Source: Acidimicrobiaceae bacterium (GTDB lineage: Bacteria > Actinomycetota > Acidimicrobiia > Acidimicrobiales > RAAP-2). Taken from it: 64,000 nucleotides of DNA. This document shows, piece by piece, positions 9,384 through 18,545 of this stretch. A program made the position numbers and the translations under genes. Under the pieces are notes generated by a model. The model was not told where the DNA came from. It worked only from the letters and a program-made list of their open reading frames with translations, and made no database searches. The DNA lies in contig PMON01000052.1 in the NCBI GenBank assembly GCA_003162395.1, positions 26,435 through 90,434 on the forward strand, given 5' to 3'. How positions within the stretch are numbered: position 1 is the first letter of the stretch; each line of letters begins with the position of its first letter.

Positions 9384-10802
9384 CTACCAGCACGCCGGCG
9401 TGCGATGTCCCCACGGCGCGGCGGCCTCCAGCTGCGCGGCGAGCGCGAGCAGCGTCACCTCGTCACCGGGCCTCCCCACGAGCTGGATGCCAATCGGCAG
9501 CTCCTCGCTCGTCCAGTGCAGCGGCACCGACATCGCGGGCTGACCGGTCAGGTTGTAGAAGGCGGTGAATGGCGTGAAGCGCTTCTGATTCTCGAAGTCC
9601 TGCGCAGGATCGGCGTCGTCGCGGAGGCCCCCCACGTTGGCCGGCGGCTGCGCGAGCGTTGGGGTGAGGACGACGTCAAATGTCGACGTCCGATCGAGCT
9701 CTTCTCGGGCCTTGGCCCGAAGCGCCCCGAGCGTCCCAAATGCCTCGGTCGCCGACAACCTCGCACCGCGCTCTCGGAGCCAGCGCGTGAGCGGCCGCAG
9801 ACCGGGTGTCACGGCGTCGGGAATCGGGAGGCACGCGAACTCGACCGCCCAGAGGTCCTCGAACTTGCGCACGAGCTCGGGGCCGCCGAAGGTGTTCTCG
9901 TAGTCCTCGACGCTGTGACCGAGCCGCTCGAGCAATGTCGACGCCAGCTCGTAGGCAGCGACGCACGCCGGATGCACCTCGGCGTCGGCGAGCGGCGGGG
10001 TGATGTAGCGCCCGACGCGAAGGGCCTTCGGATCCAGATCGCAGGCCGCGAGGAACGTACCTGTTCGAGGCGGCGCCTGCCACGTCCAGTCCATCGTCGT
10101 CGGCCCAGCCATGACGTCGAGCAACGCGGCGGCGTCGCGCACCGATCGTGCGAGCGTCCCGTGGACCGCGAGCCCGCTGATGTCCGGATTCCCCGGTGCG
10201 ACCGAGACGCGGCCGCGGCTCGTCTTGATCCCGACCAGCCCATTGACGCTCGCGGGGATCCGCACCGACCCCCCGCCGTCGCTCCCTGGTGCTGCGGGAA
10301 GGAGCCCTGCGGCAACTGCGGTGCCAGCGCCGCCACTCGAGCCGCCGGCAGACCGCGACAGGTCCCACGGAGTTCGGGCCGGTGGATGCCCCTCGGGCTC
10401 GGTGTAGCAAGGCGCGCCGAACTCCGGCGTCGCTGTCTTGCCGAGGCTGATCGTTCCCGCCGCTCGCAGTTTGGCGACGAACGCCTCGTCGAATCCTCCC
10501 GCCATCGGCGGGAACGCCCCGGTTCCGAAGCCGGTCGGCATGTCGGCGGTCATGTACAGGTCCTTGATGCCCGTCGGCACGCCGTGCAGCGCCCCGAGCT
10601 GCGCACCGTCGGCGACTGCCCGATCCGCGGCGCGCGCACCTTCGCGGGCCAGGTCAGCGTCGAGGTACACGAAGGCGCCGACGTCGTCGTTGAGACGGTC
10701 GATCCGCTCGAGGTAGTGGTCGACGAGCTCGACCGCTGAGACGGTTCTGTCGCGCACCGCCGCTGCCTGTTCGAGCATGCTCAGATCGTGCAGGTCGCCC
10801 AT
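9384..10802 (-). CDS. Amidase signature family hydrolase
   Basis: 472 residues. It hydrolyses an amide bond through a Ser-cis-Ser-Lys triad. The Lys is in PTGIKDLYMT and the serine pair is in the Gly/Ser-rich signature SAGGSSGGAGTAVAAG, followed by GSDGGGSVRIPAS. The C-terminus DVVLTPTLAQPP and YNLTGQPAMSVPL matches the subgroup containing 6-aminohexanoate-cyclic-dimer hydrolases and aryl acylamidases, but the substrate is not determinable. It lacks the GatA context (no gatB or gatC nearby). The start at 10802 (MGDLHDL) is where homology begins; its ribosome binding site is poor and a GTG three codons upstream is an alternative. Confidence 0.9.
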   Translation of the reverse strand: MGDLHDLSMLEQAAAVRDRTVSAVELVDHYLERIDRLNDDVGAFVYLDADLAREGARAADRAVADGAQLGALHGVPTGIKDLYMTADMPTGFGTGAFPPMAGGFDEAFVAKLRAAGTISLGKTATPEFGAPCYTEPEGHPPARTPWDLSRSAGGSSGGAGTAVAAGLLPAAPGSDGGGSVRIPASVNGLVGIKTSRGRVSVAPGNPDISGLAVHGTLARSVRDAAALLDVMAGPTTMDWTWQAPPRTGTFLAACDLDPKALRVGRYITPPLADAEVHPACVAAYELASTLLERLGHSVEDYENTFGGPELVRKFEDLWAVEFACLPIPDAVTPGLRPLTRWLRERGARLSATEAFGTLGALRAKAREELDRTSTFDVVLTPTLAQPPANVGGLRDDADPAQDFENQKRFTPFTAFYNLTGQPAMSVPLHWTSEELPIGIQLVGRPGDEVTLLALAAQLEAAAPWGHRTPACW

Positions 10803-11549
10803 TCGCGCCACGCTAACTGCAGCGCGAGCGGCAGACTCGACCTCGTCCCGGGACCGTGGGGCACGAGATCGTCTGCAGCAGCGCCCTCGTGAGCGAGCCC
10901 TCGGAGCGTGTCGACGCAGATCCGATGCCACGTCACGCCGCTGTCCAGGCCCTTGTGGGTCTGTAGGCCCGAGGTCGTGAGTCCGCCGGAGCCCTGGGCC
11001 GTTCCACGTAACCGCGCAGCAGGCGATCGCGCTCGGACAGTTGACGGCGGTGACAACCGACGCGTTGGCGGGCACCGCTCGGGCGTCCACGTGACCCCGC
11101 CGTTGCCGGGCCAGCGACGATGCCATCGCCGCTGGGGTGGTCATCCCCGGAGGCACTCCGTGGCGCTGGGTCATCTCGCCAATCCATCCTTGATGCCGGG
11201 CGTCGGTGCCGTGTCGAGGATGTGCCACGCATAGGACACGCGCGGCCGTCCAAAGGACGCGCCAGGGTCGCGATGCTCGTGATGAGGGCGAAGCACGCAC
11301 CTGCAAGGTGGAGCCGAAAACTCTCGAGCCCCCCCGCATCGCCCTCCCTCGCTCGTCGCCGGGGAGCGGTGTCGAGCGTGGCTCGCGGAGCGATCAGTAT
11401 CCACTGGTTGCGTCGGGCAATGACGGCTGAGCGGTGCGCCCCGTCGCCCGCGGCTGCGTCACTACGATGTGCGTGAGGACAAGGAGGTGAGATGAGAACA
11501 GCGTTCGTTTCCAGGACGAAGTGCACGACGACTTCAAGGGGAATGACGC
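10803..11549. other. Long gap between divergent genes, partly a decayed gene
   Basis: About 750 bases with no intact gene. The left half contains the BNR-repeat remnant described separately. The right half has open frames on both strands without recognisable similarity. The promoters of the amidase and of the TetM-like GTPase should lie at the two ends. Confidence 0.5.
10885..11125 (-). pseudogene. Frameshifted remnant of a BNR/YCF48-like repeat protein
   Basis: Reading the minus strand and switching frame gives a continuous match to the pattern of secreted BNR/YCF48-like beta-propeller proteins: GNGGVTWTP, then VPANASVVTAVNCPSA with IACCAV, then GTAQGSGGLTTSGLQTHKGL and DSGVTWHR. At least two frameshifts separate these pieces, and no start or stop context remains. 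The repeated xGGVTWT and TAVxCPSxxxCxAV elements are characteristic of propeller blades, so this is probably a decayed extracellular protein gene, now only about one and a half blades long. Confidence 0.5.
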
Positions 11550-13574
11550 TTGTCTCGAACTCTCAATCTCGGTGTCCTGGCGCACGTCGACGCCGGTAAG
11601 ACCACGCTCTCAGAGCACCTCCTCTTCGCAGCGGGCTGCATCGCCGAGCTCGGCAGCGTCGACGAGGGCACGACGCAGACCGACTCGATGTCCCTCGAGC
11701 GCCAGCGCGGGATCACGATCCGCTCAGCCGTGGCGACCTTCGCCATCGGCGAGCTCACGATCAACCTCGTCGACACCCCGGGCCACCCTGACTTCATCGC
11801 CGAAGTGGATCGCGTGCTCGGCATCCTCGACGGCTGCATCCTCGTGGTCTCCGCGGTCGAGGGGGTCCAGCCACAGACGCGAGTGCTGATGCGTGCGCTC
11901 CGGCGACTGCAGGTCCCGACGCTGATCTTCGTCAACAAGATCGACCGCTCGGGCGCTGCTTCCGAGCAGGTGCTCCGCGAGATCGAGACCCGGCTGACGA
12001 ACTCGATCGTCGCGATGGGATCGACCGTCGGCCTGGGCACGAGGGACGCTCGATTCGAGTCGTGGGCCGAGCATGACGACGCGGCGTGGCGTCGGCTCGC
12101 CGAGGTGCTGGCCGAGCACGACGATCGCATCTTCTTGGCGCTGGTCACGCCAGCAGCACGCCTCTCGGTGCCCGATCTCGCCGAGCAGCTCACGGCCCAG
12201 ACCCGACGCTCGCTCGTCTACCCCGTCTTTTTCGGATCGGCGATCACCGGCGCAGGGCTCGACGCGTTGATGGACGGCATCGCCGGACTGCTCGGCGAGG
12301 CGGACAGCGACCACGGGCTGGCGCTCGACGCGAGGGCCTTCAAGGTCGAGCGAGGTATGCGCGGTGAGCAGCTCGTCTACGTCCGGGTCCGCGCCGGCAC
12401 CATGCGTCTCAGGGAGCGCGTCCACTTCGGGCAGGCACGATCCGGCACGGTGACGTCGATCCGAGCGTGCGCAGTCGGCGGCGACGCTCCCTCGACGTCA
12501 CTCGTCGCCGGCGAGATCGGCAAGGTGTGGGGGCTGCGCGGCATCCGCGTCGGCGACGAGATCGGCGCGTCGGCAGCCCCACGCATCGTCCAGCACTTCG
12601 CGCCGCCGACCCTCGAGACCGTGGTGCTCGCGTCACGGCGAGTCGACCGCACGCGGCTCCACGCCGCCCTCGAGCGGCTCGCAGAAGAGGACCCCCTCAT
12701 CAACCTTCGATTCGACGAGTCCCGAGACGAGATTGCGGTCTCCCTCTATGGCGAGGTCCAAAAGGAAGTGCTGCAGGCACGCCTCGCCATGGACTTCGAC
12801 CTCGACGTGTCGTTCCGCGAGACGACCACGATCTACGTCGAGCGCCTGCTCGGGACCGGCTCGGCCGCCGAGTTCCTGGGCGTCGCGCCGAATCCGTTCC
12901 TCGCCACCGTCGGGCTGCGCGTCGAGCCTGGTGCGTCCGACACGGGCGTCGCCTACGACCGTGAGCCAGGCGTGCTGGGCCTCATGCCCATCGCGTTCTT
13001 CCGCGCGGTCGAGGACACCGTGCGCGAGGCGATGCGACACGGCCTCTTCGGGTGGGAGGTGATCGACTGCAGGATCACCATGACCCATGCGGGCTATCTC
13101 GGCAAGCACGGCCTCGGCCACCAGCGATTCAACAAGAGCATGTCGAGCACCGGCGAGGACTACCGCAAGCTCACCCCGCTCGTGGTCACCGCCGCCATGC
13201 GCGAGTCCGGCACCGAGGTGTGCGAGCCGATCCACCGATTCAGCATCGAGGCGCCCACGTCGACGCTCGACGTGGTCACCCCGACGTTGAAGCGACTCCG
13301 CGCCCGCACGACCGCTCAGGCGGCAGCCGGCGGCATGACGACACTCCTCGGTGACATTCCCGCGGGCCGCATCCACGAGCTGCAGCGACGCCTCCCCTCA
13401 CTCACCCAGGGCGACGGCGTGGCTGAGTTCGAGTTCGACGGCTACGAGCGGGTGCGAGGCGCCGTGCCAACCCGACCGAGGTCGGGTCCGGACCCGCGCG
13501 ATCGTCGCGAGTACCTCTTGGGTCTCTCACGACGCGGAGCACGCGTCGCTGAGTCTCGCGACCCCGACAGTTGA
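11550..13574 (+). CDS. Tet(M)/Otr(A)-like ribosomal protection GTPase
   Basis: 674 residues, an EF-G paralogue of the tetracycline ribosomal protection group. The N-terminus LNLGVLAHVDAGKTTLSEHL is nearly the Tet(M) start. G1 AHVDAGKT, switch I GTTQTDSMSLERQRGITI, G3 DTPGH and G4 NKID are all present, and the C-terminal domains follow Tet(M) to the end with a roughly 30-residue tail. Such proteins bind the ribosome and eject tetracycline. Domain IV loop III reads KSMSSTGEDYR where Tet(M), as I recall it, has YYSPVSTPADF, so the tip that contacts the drug site differs. The TTG start is supported by AAGGGG upstream and immediate homology. Resistance is inferred, not shown; a housekeeping ribosome factor is possible. 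Confidence 0.9.
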   Translation: MSRTLNLGVLAHVDAGKTTLSEHLLFAAGCIAELGSVDEGTTQTDSMSLERQRGITIRSAVATFAIGELTINLVDTPGHPDFIAEVDRVLGILDGCILVVSAVEGVQPQTRVLMRALRRLQVPTLIFVNKIDRSGAASEQVLREIETRLTNSIVAMGSTVGLGTRDARFESWAEHDDAAWRRLAEVLAEHDDRIFLALVTPAARLSVPDLAEQLTAQTRRSLVYPVFFGSAITGAGLDALMDGIAGLLGEADSDHGLALDARAFKVERGMRGEQLVYVRVRAGTMRLRERVHFGQARSGTVTSIRACAVGGDAPSTSLVAGEIGKVWGLRGIRVGDEIGASAAPRIVQHFAPPTLETVVLASRRVDRTRLHAALERLAEEDPLINLRFDESRDEIAVSLYGEVQKEVLQARLAMDFDLDVSFRETTTIYVERLLGTGSAAEFLGVAPNPFLATVGLRVEPGASDTGVAYDREPGVLGLMPIAFFRAVEDTVREAMRHGLFGWEVIDCRITMTHAGYLGKHGLGHQRFNKSMSSTGEDYRKLTPLVVTAAMRESGTEVCEPIHRFSIEAPTSTLDVVTPTLKRLRARTTAQAAAGGMTTLLGDIPAGRIHELQRRLPSLTQGDGVAEFEFDGYERVRGAVPTRPRSGPDPRDRREYLLGLSRRGARVAESRDPDS

Positions 13575-13601
13575 ACCGGCCCCGCCGTGCTCGTCGTGCC
13601 G

Positions 13602-14615
13602 CTAGGCCGTGGGCAGCGCATTGGCCTGCAGCTGGCGGAGCACCTGGCGGAACGTGGCGGTGAGCGTGTCCTCGCAGTAGCCGAGACCACCCTCGATACA
13701 AAAGGCGCGGACGATGCGCTGCGCCCGAGCAAGGTTCGGTCGAGGCATCGAGGGGAAGAGGTGGTGCTCGATCTGGTAGTTGAGGCCGCCCAGCATGAAG
13801 TTCGTCAGCGGGCCGCCGGCGATGTTCCGAGACGTCGACACCTGGCGCCGGGCGAAGCTCATCTCCTCGCCGGCGTCGATGACGGGCATCGCTTTGTGGT
13901 TGGGGGCGAAGCTGACGCCGAGGTACACCGAGAAGATCGCCTGTTGCACCGCGATGAAGGCGAGCGCCTTGAGCGGTGAGAGCACCCACAGCACGATCGT
14001 GAGGTAGAGCCCGACGTGCAGCGCGATCAGTGACGCCTCCACGGCTGCCGCACGGTCCCGGTTCTTCAAGAGCCGCTGGATCCCGTAGAAGTGGAGGCCG
14101 GTGCTGCGCAGCAGCATCAGGGGGAAGAAGAGCCATGCCTGCCAGCGTGCGAACGCCGCGGCGACGCCGTGCATCGGCATATCCTCGGCACCAGGTCGCG
14201 CGGGAACGAGTGCGGCGTCCAGGTCGGGGTCGAGCCCGACGGTGTTGGGGTTCGCGTGGTGCGCGCTGTGCTTCGGGACCCACCAGCCGAAGCTGAGCCC
14301 GATCAGCGCGTTGCCGACACCGAGGCCGAGGAGCCAGTTGGCGCGCCGGGATCGGAACACCTGCTGGTGGCCGACGTCGTGGCCCACGAAGCCGAGCTGG
14401 GTGAACATGAAGCCGAGAAACGCCGCGATCCCGAGCGCGCTCCACGAGTTGCCGACGAGGAACAGCCCGAACCAGCCGAGTGCGAACGCGAGGACCGTAA
14501 AGCCGATCTTCACGCCGTAGTAGGCGGGCCGGTATTCGAGCAGGCCGGCTCGGCGAATCTGCGTGGCAAGGATTCGGAAGTCGCCGTGCGTGCTCTCGAT
14601 GGTCGTTGCCGTCAC
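13602..14615 (-). CDS. Membrane fatty acid desaturase (front-end type)
   Basis: 337 residues with four or more membrane segments and the three di-iron histidine boxes: HDVGH, HSAHH and QIEHH (in NYQIEHHLFPSMPR). The Q in the third box is typical of front-end or acyl-lipid desaturases acting on membrane lipid acyl chains with O2 and an electron donor. No cytochrome b5 or ferredoxin partner is adjacent. The GTG at 14615 (VTATTIES) is preferred; the longer open frame upstream lacks homology. It converges with the TetM-like gene, 27 bases apart. Confidence 0.92.
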   Translation of the reverse strand: MTATTIESTHGDFRILATQIRRAGLLEYRPAYYGVKIGFTVLAFALGWFGLFLVGNSWSALGIAAFLGFMFTQLGFVGHDVGHQQVFRSRRANWLLGLGVGNALIGLSFGWWVPKHSAHHANPNTVGLDPDLDAALVPARPGAEDMPMHGVAAAFARWQAWLFFPLMLLRSTGLHFYGIQRLLKNRDRAAAVEASLIALHVGLYLTIVLWVLSPLKALAFIAVQQAIFSVYLGVSFAPNHKAMPVIDAGEEMSFARRQVSTSRNIAGGPLTNFMLGGLNYQIEHHLFPSMPRPNLARAQRIVRAFCIEGGLGYCEDTLTATFRQVLRQLQANALPTA

Positions 14616-14854
14616 GGCATCTCGTCTCGGTCTGTCCGAGTGCGGTGGGCGCCGGGGGCCGGGGCGCGAGTCACAACGCTCGTGCGAATTGCCCAACCTA
14701 GTCCTGATGCCACGCCTCGCGAGGTTGCTCGCGAGTCGGGACTCGCGTGAGCTCGAGTTGGCGACAAACCGCTGTTTTCAGTGCACGTGGCGCACCCGGG
14801 CCGGGGCGGGCGTGACGCCGGGGTCCCGCACGCCCCAGGGATAGCGTCCACTCG

Positions 14855-15589
14855 ATGGCGCAGACGACCGCAGCCGTCGTCGCGACGATGCTCGTCGTGC
14901 TCCTCGTCGCCGTCCAGCCGCTCCGGGGTCGCCAACGATACCGGCGGCTCCTCGTCGAGCTCGAGAAGAACCCCGATGCGAGACGGCGCTTCTACCTGCG
15001 CGGGATCGCGACTTCCTGGATCGCCGTCGGAGTCGTCGCGGTCATCGGCGCGCTCGCCGGGCGGGGTCCCGCGTCGATCAGGCTCACGCTCCAACACCTG
15101 CAACCAGACGCGACGCAGCTCATCGTCCTGTACGTCGGCGTCGCTGCGTTCGCGCTGGGCGCCTCGCTCATCGTGCTCTGGCGAGGCAACGAGCGCCAGA
15201 TCGACCGCTTCCGGCGCCAGCTCGGGGGGTTCGTGGCGATCATTCCCCGGACGCGCGTCGAGCGACTGACCTTTGCCCTGGTGGCGGTCACGGCCGGCAT
15301 CTGCGAGGAGGTCCTGTATCGGGGGTTCGGCATCGCCTACGTCAGGTGGCTGCACCCGAGCGCCGGGTCGGCTCTCCTCGTCGTGGTCATCGGGATCTGC
15401 TTTGGCATCGCCCACCTCTACCAGGGGCCGCGAGGCGTCGTGCTCACCGGGCTCATCGGCGGCTTCTTCACCTGGATCACGCTCCTCACCGGCACGCTGG
15501 CGCCCGCGATCCTGATCCACGTGCTGGTCGACCTGCGCGTCGTCGCGCTGCCGTCGACCCTCTCCGAACCCGTCGCGGCGCCTCGCTGA
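14855..15589 (+). CDS. CPBP-family intramembrane metalloprotease
   Basis: 244 residues, membrane-embedded with about six hydrophobic segments. The CPBP/Abi signature is complete: EEVLYRG (EExxxR), FGIAHLYQG (FxxxH) and a final HVLVDL (HxxxD-type), which together form the glutamate/histidine catalytic site in the membrane. Bacterial members are linked to bacteriocin immunity or membrane protein processing, but no substrate or bacteriocin gene is nearby. The start at 14855 has only a weak upstream AGGGA. Confidence 0.9.
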   Translation: MAQTTAAVVATMLVVLLVAVQPLRGRQRYRRLLVELEKNPDARRRFYLRGIATSWIAVGVVAVIGALAGRGPASIRLTLQHLQPDATQLIVLYVGVAAFALGASLIVLWRGNERQIDRFRRQLGGFVAIIPRTRVERLTFALVAVTAGICEEVLYRGFGIAYVRWLHPSAGSALLVVVIGICFGIAHLYQGPRGVVLTGLIGGFFTWITLLTGTLAPAILIHVLVDLRVVALPSTLSEPVAAPR

Positions 15590-15832
15590 GCCCAGCCAGC
15601 CAGCTCGAACCGCGCGGATGCACCGCGGGGACACGACGACACCGCGCTGCCACGGCGTCTCGAGCGGTCGGCAAGCGCCGCCGGGGCACCGTGCCCCAGG
15701 AGCGACGGCATGGCTGTTCACGGCCGATCACGACGGGCGCCGGCTCCCCCTGGGTCACGGGCAACCCTCCGGTAGCGTGGTGAGTACACCCAATCCACGT
15801 GCACGACACCCGCAGCTGGCCGAGGAGGCGCG

Positions 15833-16597
15833 ATGCCGTTCGTTGACCCTTCGATCCCGAAGATGAACTTCGACTCCCCCGACGAGGAGCGCCTTCACCG
15901 AAAGCAGCGGCTCGCGGCGGCATTCCGACTGTTCTCGAGGTTCGGTTTTGACGAGGGCATCGCCGGGCACATCACGGCCCGGGACCCAGAGCGGCTCGAC
16001 CACTTCTGGGTGAATCCCTTTGGCACCCATTTCGGGCACATCCGCGTCTCGGATCTGATCTTGGTCAATCACCTCGGCGAGGTCGTTGAAGGCGACAAGC
16101 CCGTGAACACCGCGGCGTTCGTCATCCACTCGCAGATTCACGCGGCACGCCCCGACGTCGTCGCCGCGGCGCACGCCCACTCGGTCTACGGGAAGTCCTG
16201 GTCGTCGCTTGGGCTCCTGCTCGATCCGATCACCCAGGACGTCTGCGCCTTCTACGAGGACCACGCGGTCTTCGACGACTACACGGGCGTGGTCCTCGAC
16301 CTCGAGGAGGGCAAGCGCATCGCCCACGCCCTCGGCGAGAACAAGGCCGCGATCCTGCGGAACCACGGGCTGCTGACCGTCGGACACTCCGTCGAGGAGG
16401 CAGCGTGGTGGTTCATCACGATGGAGCGCTCGTGCCAGGCGCAGCTCCTCGCGTCCTCGGCAGGCACACCGGTCCAGATCAGCCCGGACATGGCACGCCT
16501 GACGAGGACGCAGGTCGGGTCGCACCTTGCGGGCTGGTTCAGCTTCCAGCCCCTCTTCGACCGGATCTCGCGAGAGCAGCCCGACCTCTTCGACTGA
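15833..16597 (+). CDS. Class II aldolase/adducin family protein
   Basis: 254 residues. A member of the zinc-dependent class II aldolase/adducin fold (fuculose-1-phosphate aldolase and relatives). Metal ligands are visible in AAAHAHSVYGKSW and in the downstream RNHGLLTVG; the acidic residue expected near the first segment is consistent with the fold. The substrate is unknown, and the HxH form with SVYGKSW resembles the uncharacterised YgbL-like or decarboxylase members. GAGGAGG five bases before ATG 15833 fixes the start. It stands alone. Confidence 0.9.
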   Translation: MPFVDPSIPKMNFDSPDEERLHRKQRLAAAFRLFSRFGFDEGIAGHITARDPERLDHFWVNPFGTHFGHIRVSDLILVNHLGEVVEGDKPVNTAAFVIHSQIHAARPDVVAAAHAHSVYGKSWSSLGLLLDPITQDVCAFYEDHAVFDDYTGVVLDLEEGKRIAHALGENKAAILRNHGLLTVGHSVEEAAWWFITMERSCQAQLLASSAGTPVQISPDMARLTRTQVGSHLAGWFSFQPLFDRISREQPDLFD

Positions 16598-16680
16598 CGC
16601 GGCTCGGCCGACCCGCGAGCGCCGCCGCCGAGTGCGGCCGTCATGGCCGATCGCGGCGAGCGCCGACCTAACCTTGCGCG

Positions 16681-17469
16681 ATGTCGAACGCTGACGGTGA
16701 CGCCCCAGGGGCCACGGACATCTCTGAGCAGGTCCTCGGGCTCACTCGACGGACGCTGACCGCGCTCGCCGAGCGGGTCGAGGACTTCGAGCACGGCTTC
16801 GCCGCCCGAACCAGGTCGCTCCCCCAGGTCTGGACGCTCAATCAGGTCCGGATCGTCGGGCCGACCACCGCTGGCGAGGTCGTCGCGCTCGCTGATCGGT
16901 TCCAGGACGGCCTGCAGTTCCGTCATGTCGTCATCGACGGCGAGCGTGGGGCTGCGCTCGTCGACGAGCTGGTCGCCGCGGGCTGGCAGTCCGAGCGCGA
17001 GGTGGTCATGGCCATGACCCGCCCGGTCGCCCGGGGGATCGACACGAGCCAGGTCGTCGAGCTGAGCGAGGCCCAGATGCTGGCCCTGATGCGCGAGTGG
17101 CTGCTCGAGGAGCGCGATGGGATGGCCACCGACGCCCTCGACCAGGTGACCGAGTACAACCGGCTCGAAGGCGCCCTCTTCGACGAGACCAGGCTCGGTG
17201 TCGTCGTCGCCGAGACCCCGCTCGCGGTGACCAAGCTCCGATCGATCGACGGCATCGCGTGGGTCGAAGACGTCTACACGTCACCCTCGGCGCGTGGCCA
17301 GGGGCTCGCTCGAGCCCTCCTCGCAGAGGCGGTCCGGAGGGCGTGGGACCTGCGACCAGGGTTCGTCTACATCATCGCGGACGACAACGACTGGCCGAAG
17401 AACTTCTATGGCCGTGCTGGGTTCGCTCCCGTCGGGCTCGCCTACACGTTCCACCGAGACGTCGCCTGA
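16681..17469 (+). CDS. GNAT-family N-acetyltransferase
   Basis: 262 residues. The C-terminal half carries the acetyl-CoA pocket: VEDVYTSPSARGQGLARALL (motif A, with RGQGLA as the pyrophosphate loop), followed by IIADDNDWPKNFYGRAGF (motif B). The N-terminal half is a less conserved, possibly duplicated, GNAT-like domain. The acceptor is unknown. No clear partner; the next gene is convergent. Confidence 0.87.
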   Translation: MSNADGDAPGATDISEQVLGLTRRTLTALAERVEDFEHGFAARTRSLPQVWTLNQVRIVGPTTAGEVVALADRFQDGLQFRHVVIDGERGAALVDELVAAGWQSEREVVMAMTRPVARGIDTSQVVELSEAQMLALMREWLLEERDGMATDALDQVTEYNRLEGALFDETRLGVVVAETPLAVTKLRSIDGIAWVEDVYTSPSARGQGLARALLAEAVRRAWDLRPGFVYIIADDNDWPKNFYGRAGFAPVGLAYTFHRDVA

Positions 17470-17519
17470 ACGACCTGCGTCACGGCGCTCCTGGCTCGCC
17501 GACGGGATGAGCCGGTGGC

Positions 17520-18365
17520 CTACCCGATCTCGTCGAGCGCAGCCTGGTCGAGGATGACCTCGGCCGCGGCGAGGTTCTCCTCGAGGTGCGACGGCGAGGA
17601 CGTGCCGGGGATCAACAGCACGTTGGGGGCGAGGTGCACCAGCCACGCGAGTGCGACCTGGGCGGGCGTCACGCCGAGTCGTCGGGCGGCCCCGGTGACC
17701 GACGCGGCGCCGAGGACGGGATTCTCGGCGTTGAACGCCGAGCCCAGCGGGAAGAACGGGACGTAGGCGACGCCGTCGTCCCGGGTCGCGTCGAGCACGT
17801 CCTGCCCGGAGCGGTCCGCCAGGTTGAACGCGTTCTGCACGCAGGCGATCTCGGTGCGCGAGCGCGCGAGCCGGTACTCGTCGAGCGTGACGCTGCTGAG
17901 CCCGATGCCGCCGATCAACCCCTCCTCGCGCAGCTCGATCATGGCGTCGAGCTGCTCGTCGAGCGGCACGACCGACCCGGGGTGACGGCGAAGGTTGACG
18001 ACGTGCACCGACTCGAGGCCGAGCGACTTGAGGTTCGCGTGCACCCCGGCTCGCAGCTCCTCGGGTCGCTGCGCGGGCAGCCACGAGCCCGTCGCGTCCC
18101 GCGTCGCCCCGACCTTCGAGACGAGCACCAGGTCCTCGGGATACGGGTGCAGCGCGTCATGGATCAGGTCGTTCGCGACGTCGGGGCCGTAGAACTGGGC
18201 GGTGTCGATGTGGTTCACGCCCGCCGCGACGGCGCGGCGCAGCACGGCGACCGCAGTGTCACGATCCCTCGGCGGGCCGAACACGCCTGGCCCTGGGAGT
18301 TGCATCGCGCCGAAGCCCATCCGCCACACGGTGTTGCCGGCGAGGTCGTGCGTCGTGTTGTCCAT
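17520..18365 (-). CDS. Aldo/keto reductase
   Basis: 281 residues forming a TIM-barrel NADPH-dependent oxidoreductase. The expected tetrad regions are HIDTAQFYG (Asp and Tyr), LVLVSKVG (Lys) and the later VHVVNLRRH strand in the His region. The NADPH end shows IPGTSSPSHLEENL. The ATG at 18365 has AGGTGG upstream. It lies about 180 bases from the divergent VOC gene, so they may share a control region. The substrate is unknown. Confidence 0.92.
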   Translation of the reverse strand: MDNTTHDLAGNTVWRMGFGAMQLPGPGVFGPPRDRDTAVAVLRRAVAAGVNHIDTAQFYGPDVANDLIHDALHPYPEDLVLVSKVGATRDATGSWLPAQRPEELRAGVHANLKSLGLESVHVVNLRRHPGSVVPLDEQLDAMIELREEGLIGGIGLSSVTLDEYRLARSRTEIACVQNAFNLADRSGQDVLDATRDDGVAYVPFFPLGSAFNAENPVLGAASVTGAARRLGVTPAQVALAWLVHLAPNVLLIPGTSSPSHLEENLAAAEVILDQAALDEIG

Positions 18366-18545
18366 GCTGTCCACCTGACTGTTCGGCGTCGACGCGGACG
18401 CGAGTGCGAGCTCGCGGTCGTCGCATGCTTCGGCTCGTGGACAGTACCGGCGTGGCGCAAGGCTCGACGACAGTCCGCTGCGGGTCGACCTTGCGCGAGG
18501 GGCGGGACATGGCAATGCTGGGCGTCCGACTCCAGGGGGTGTCCG

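Noticed and set aside
11550-13574. Acquired tetracycline-resistance cassette
   Set aside because: There is no mobile element, regulatory leader peptide or composition change around it; intrinsic origin is equally likely.
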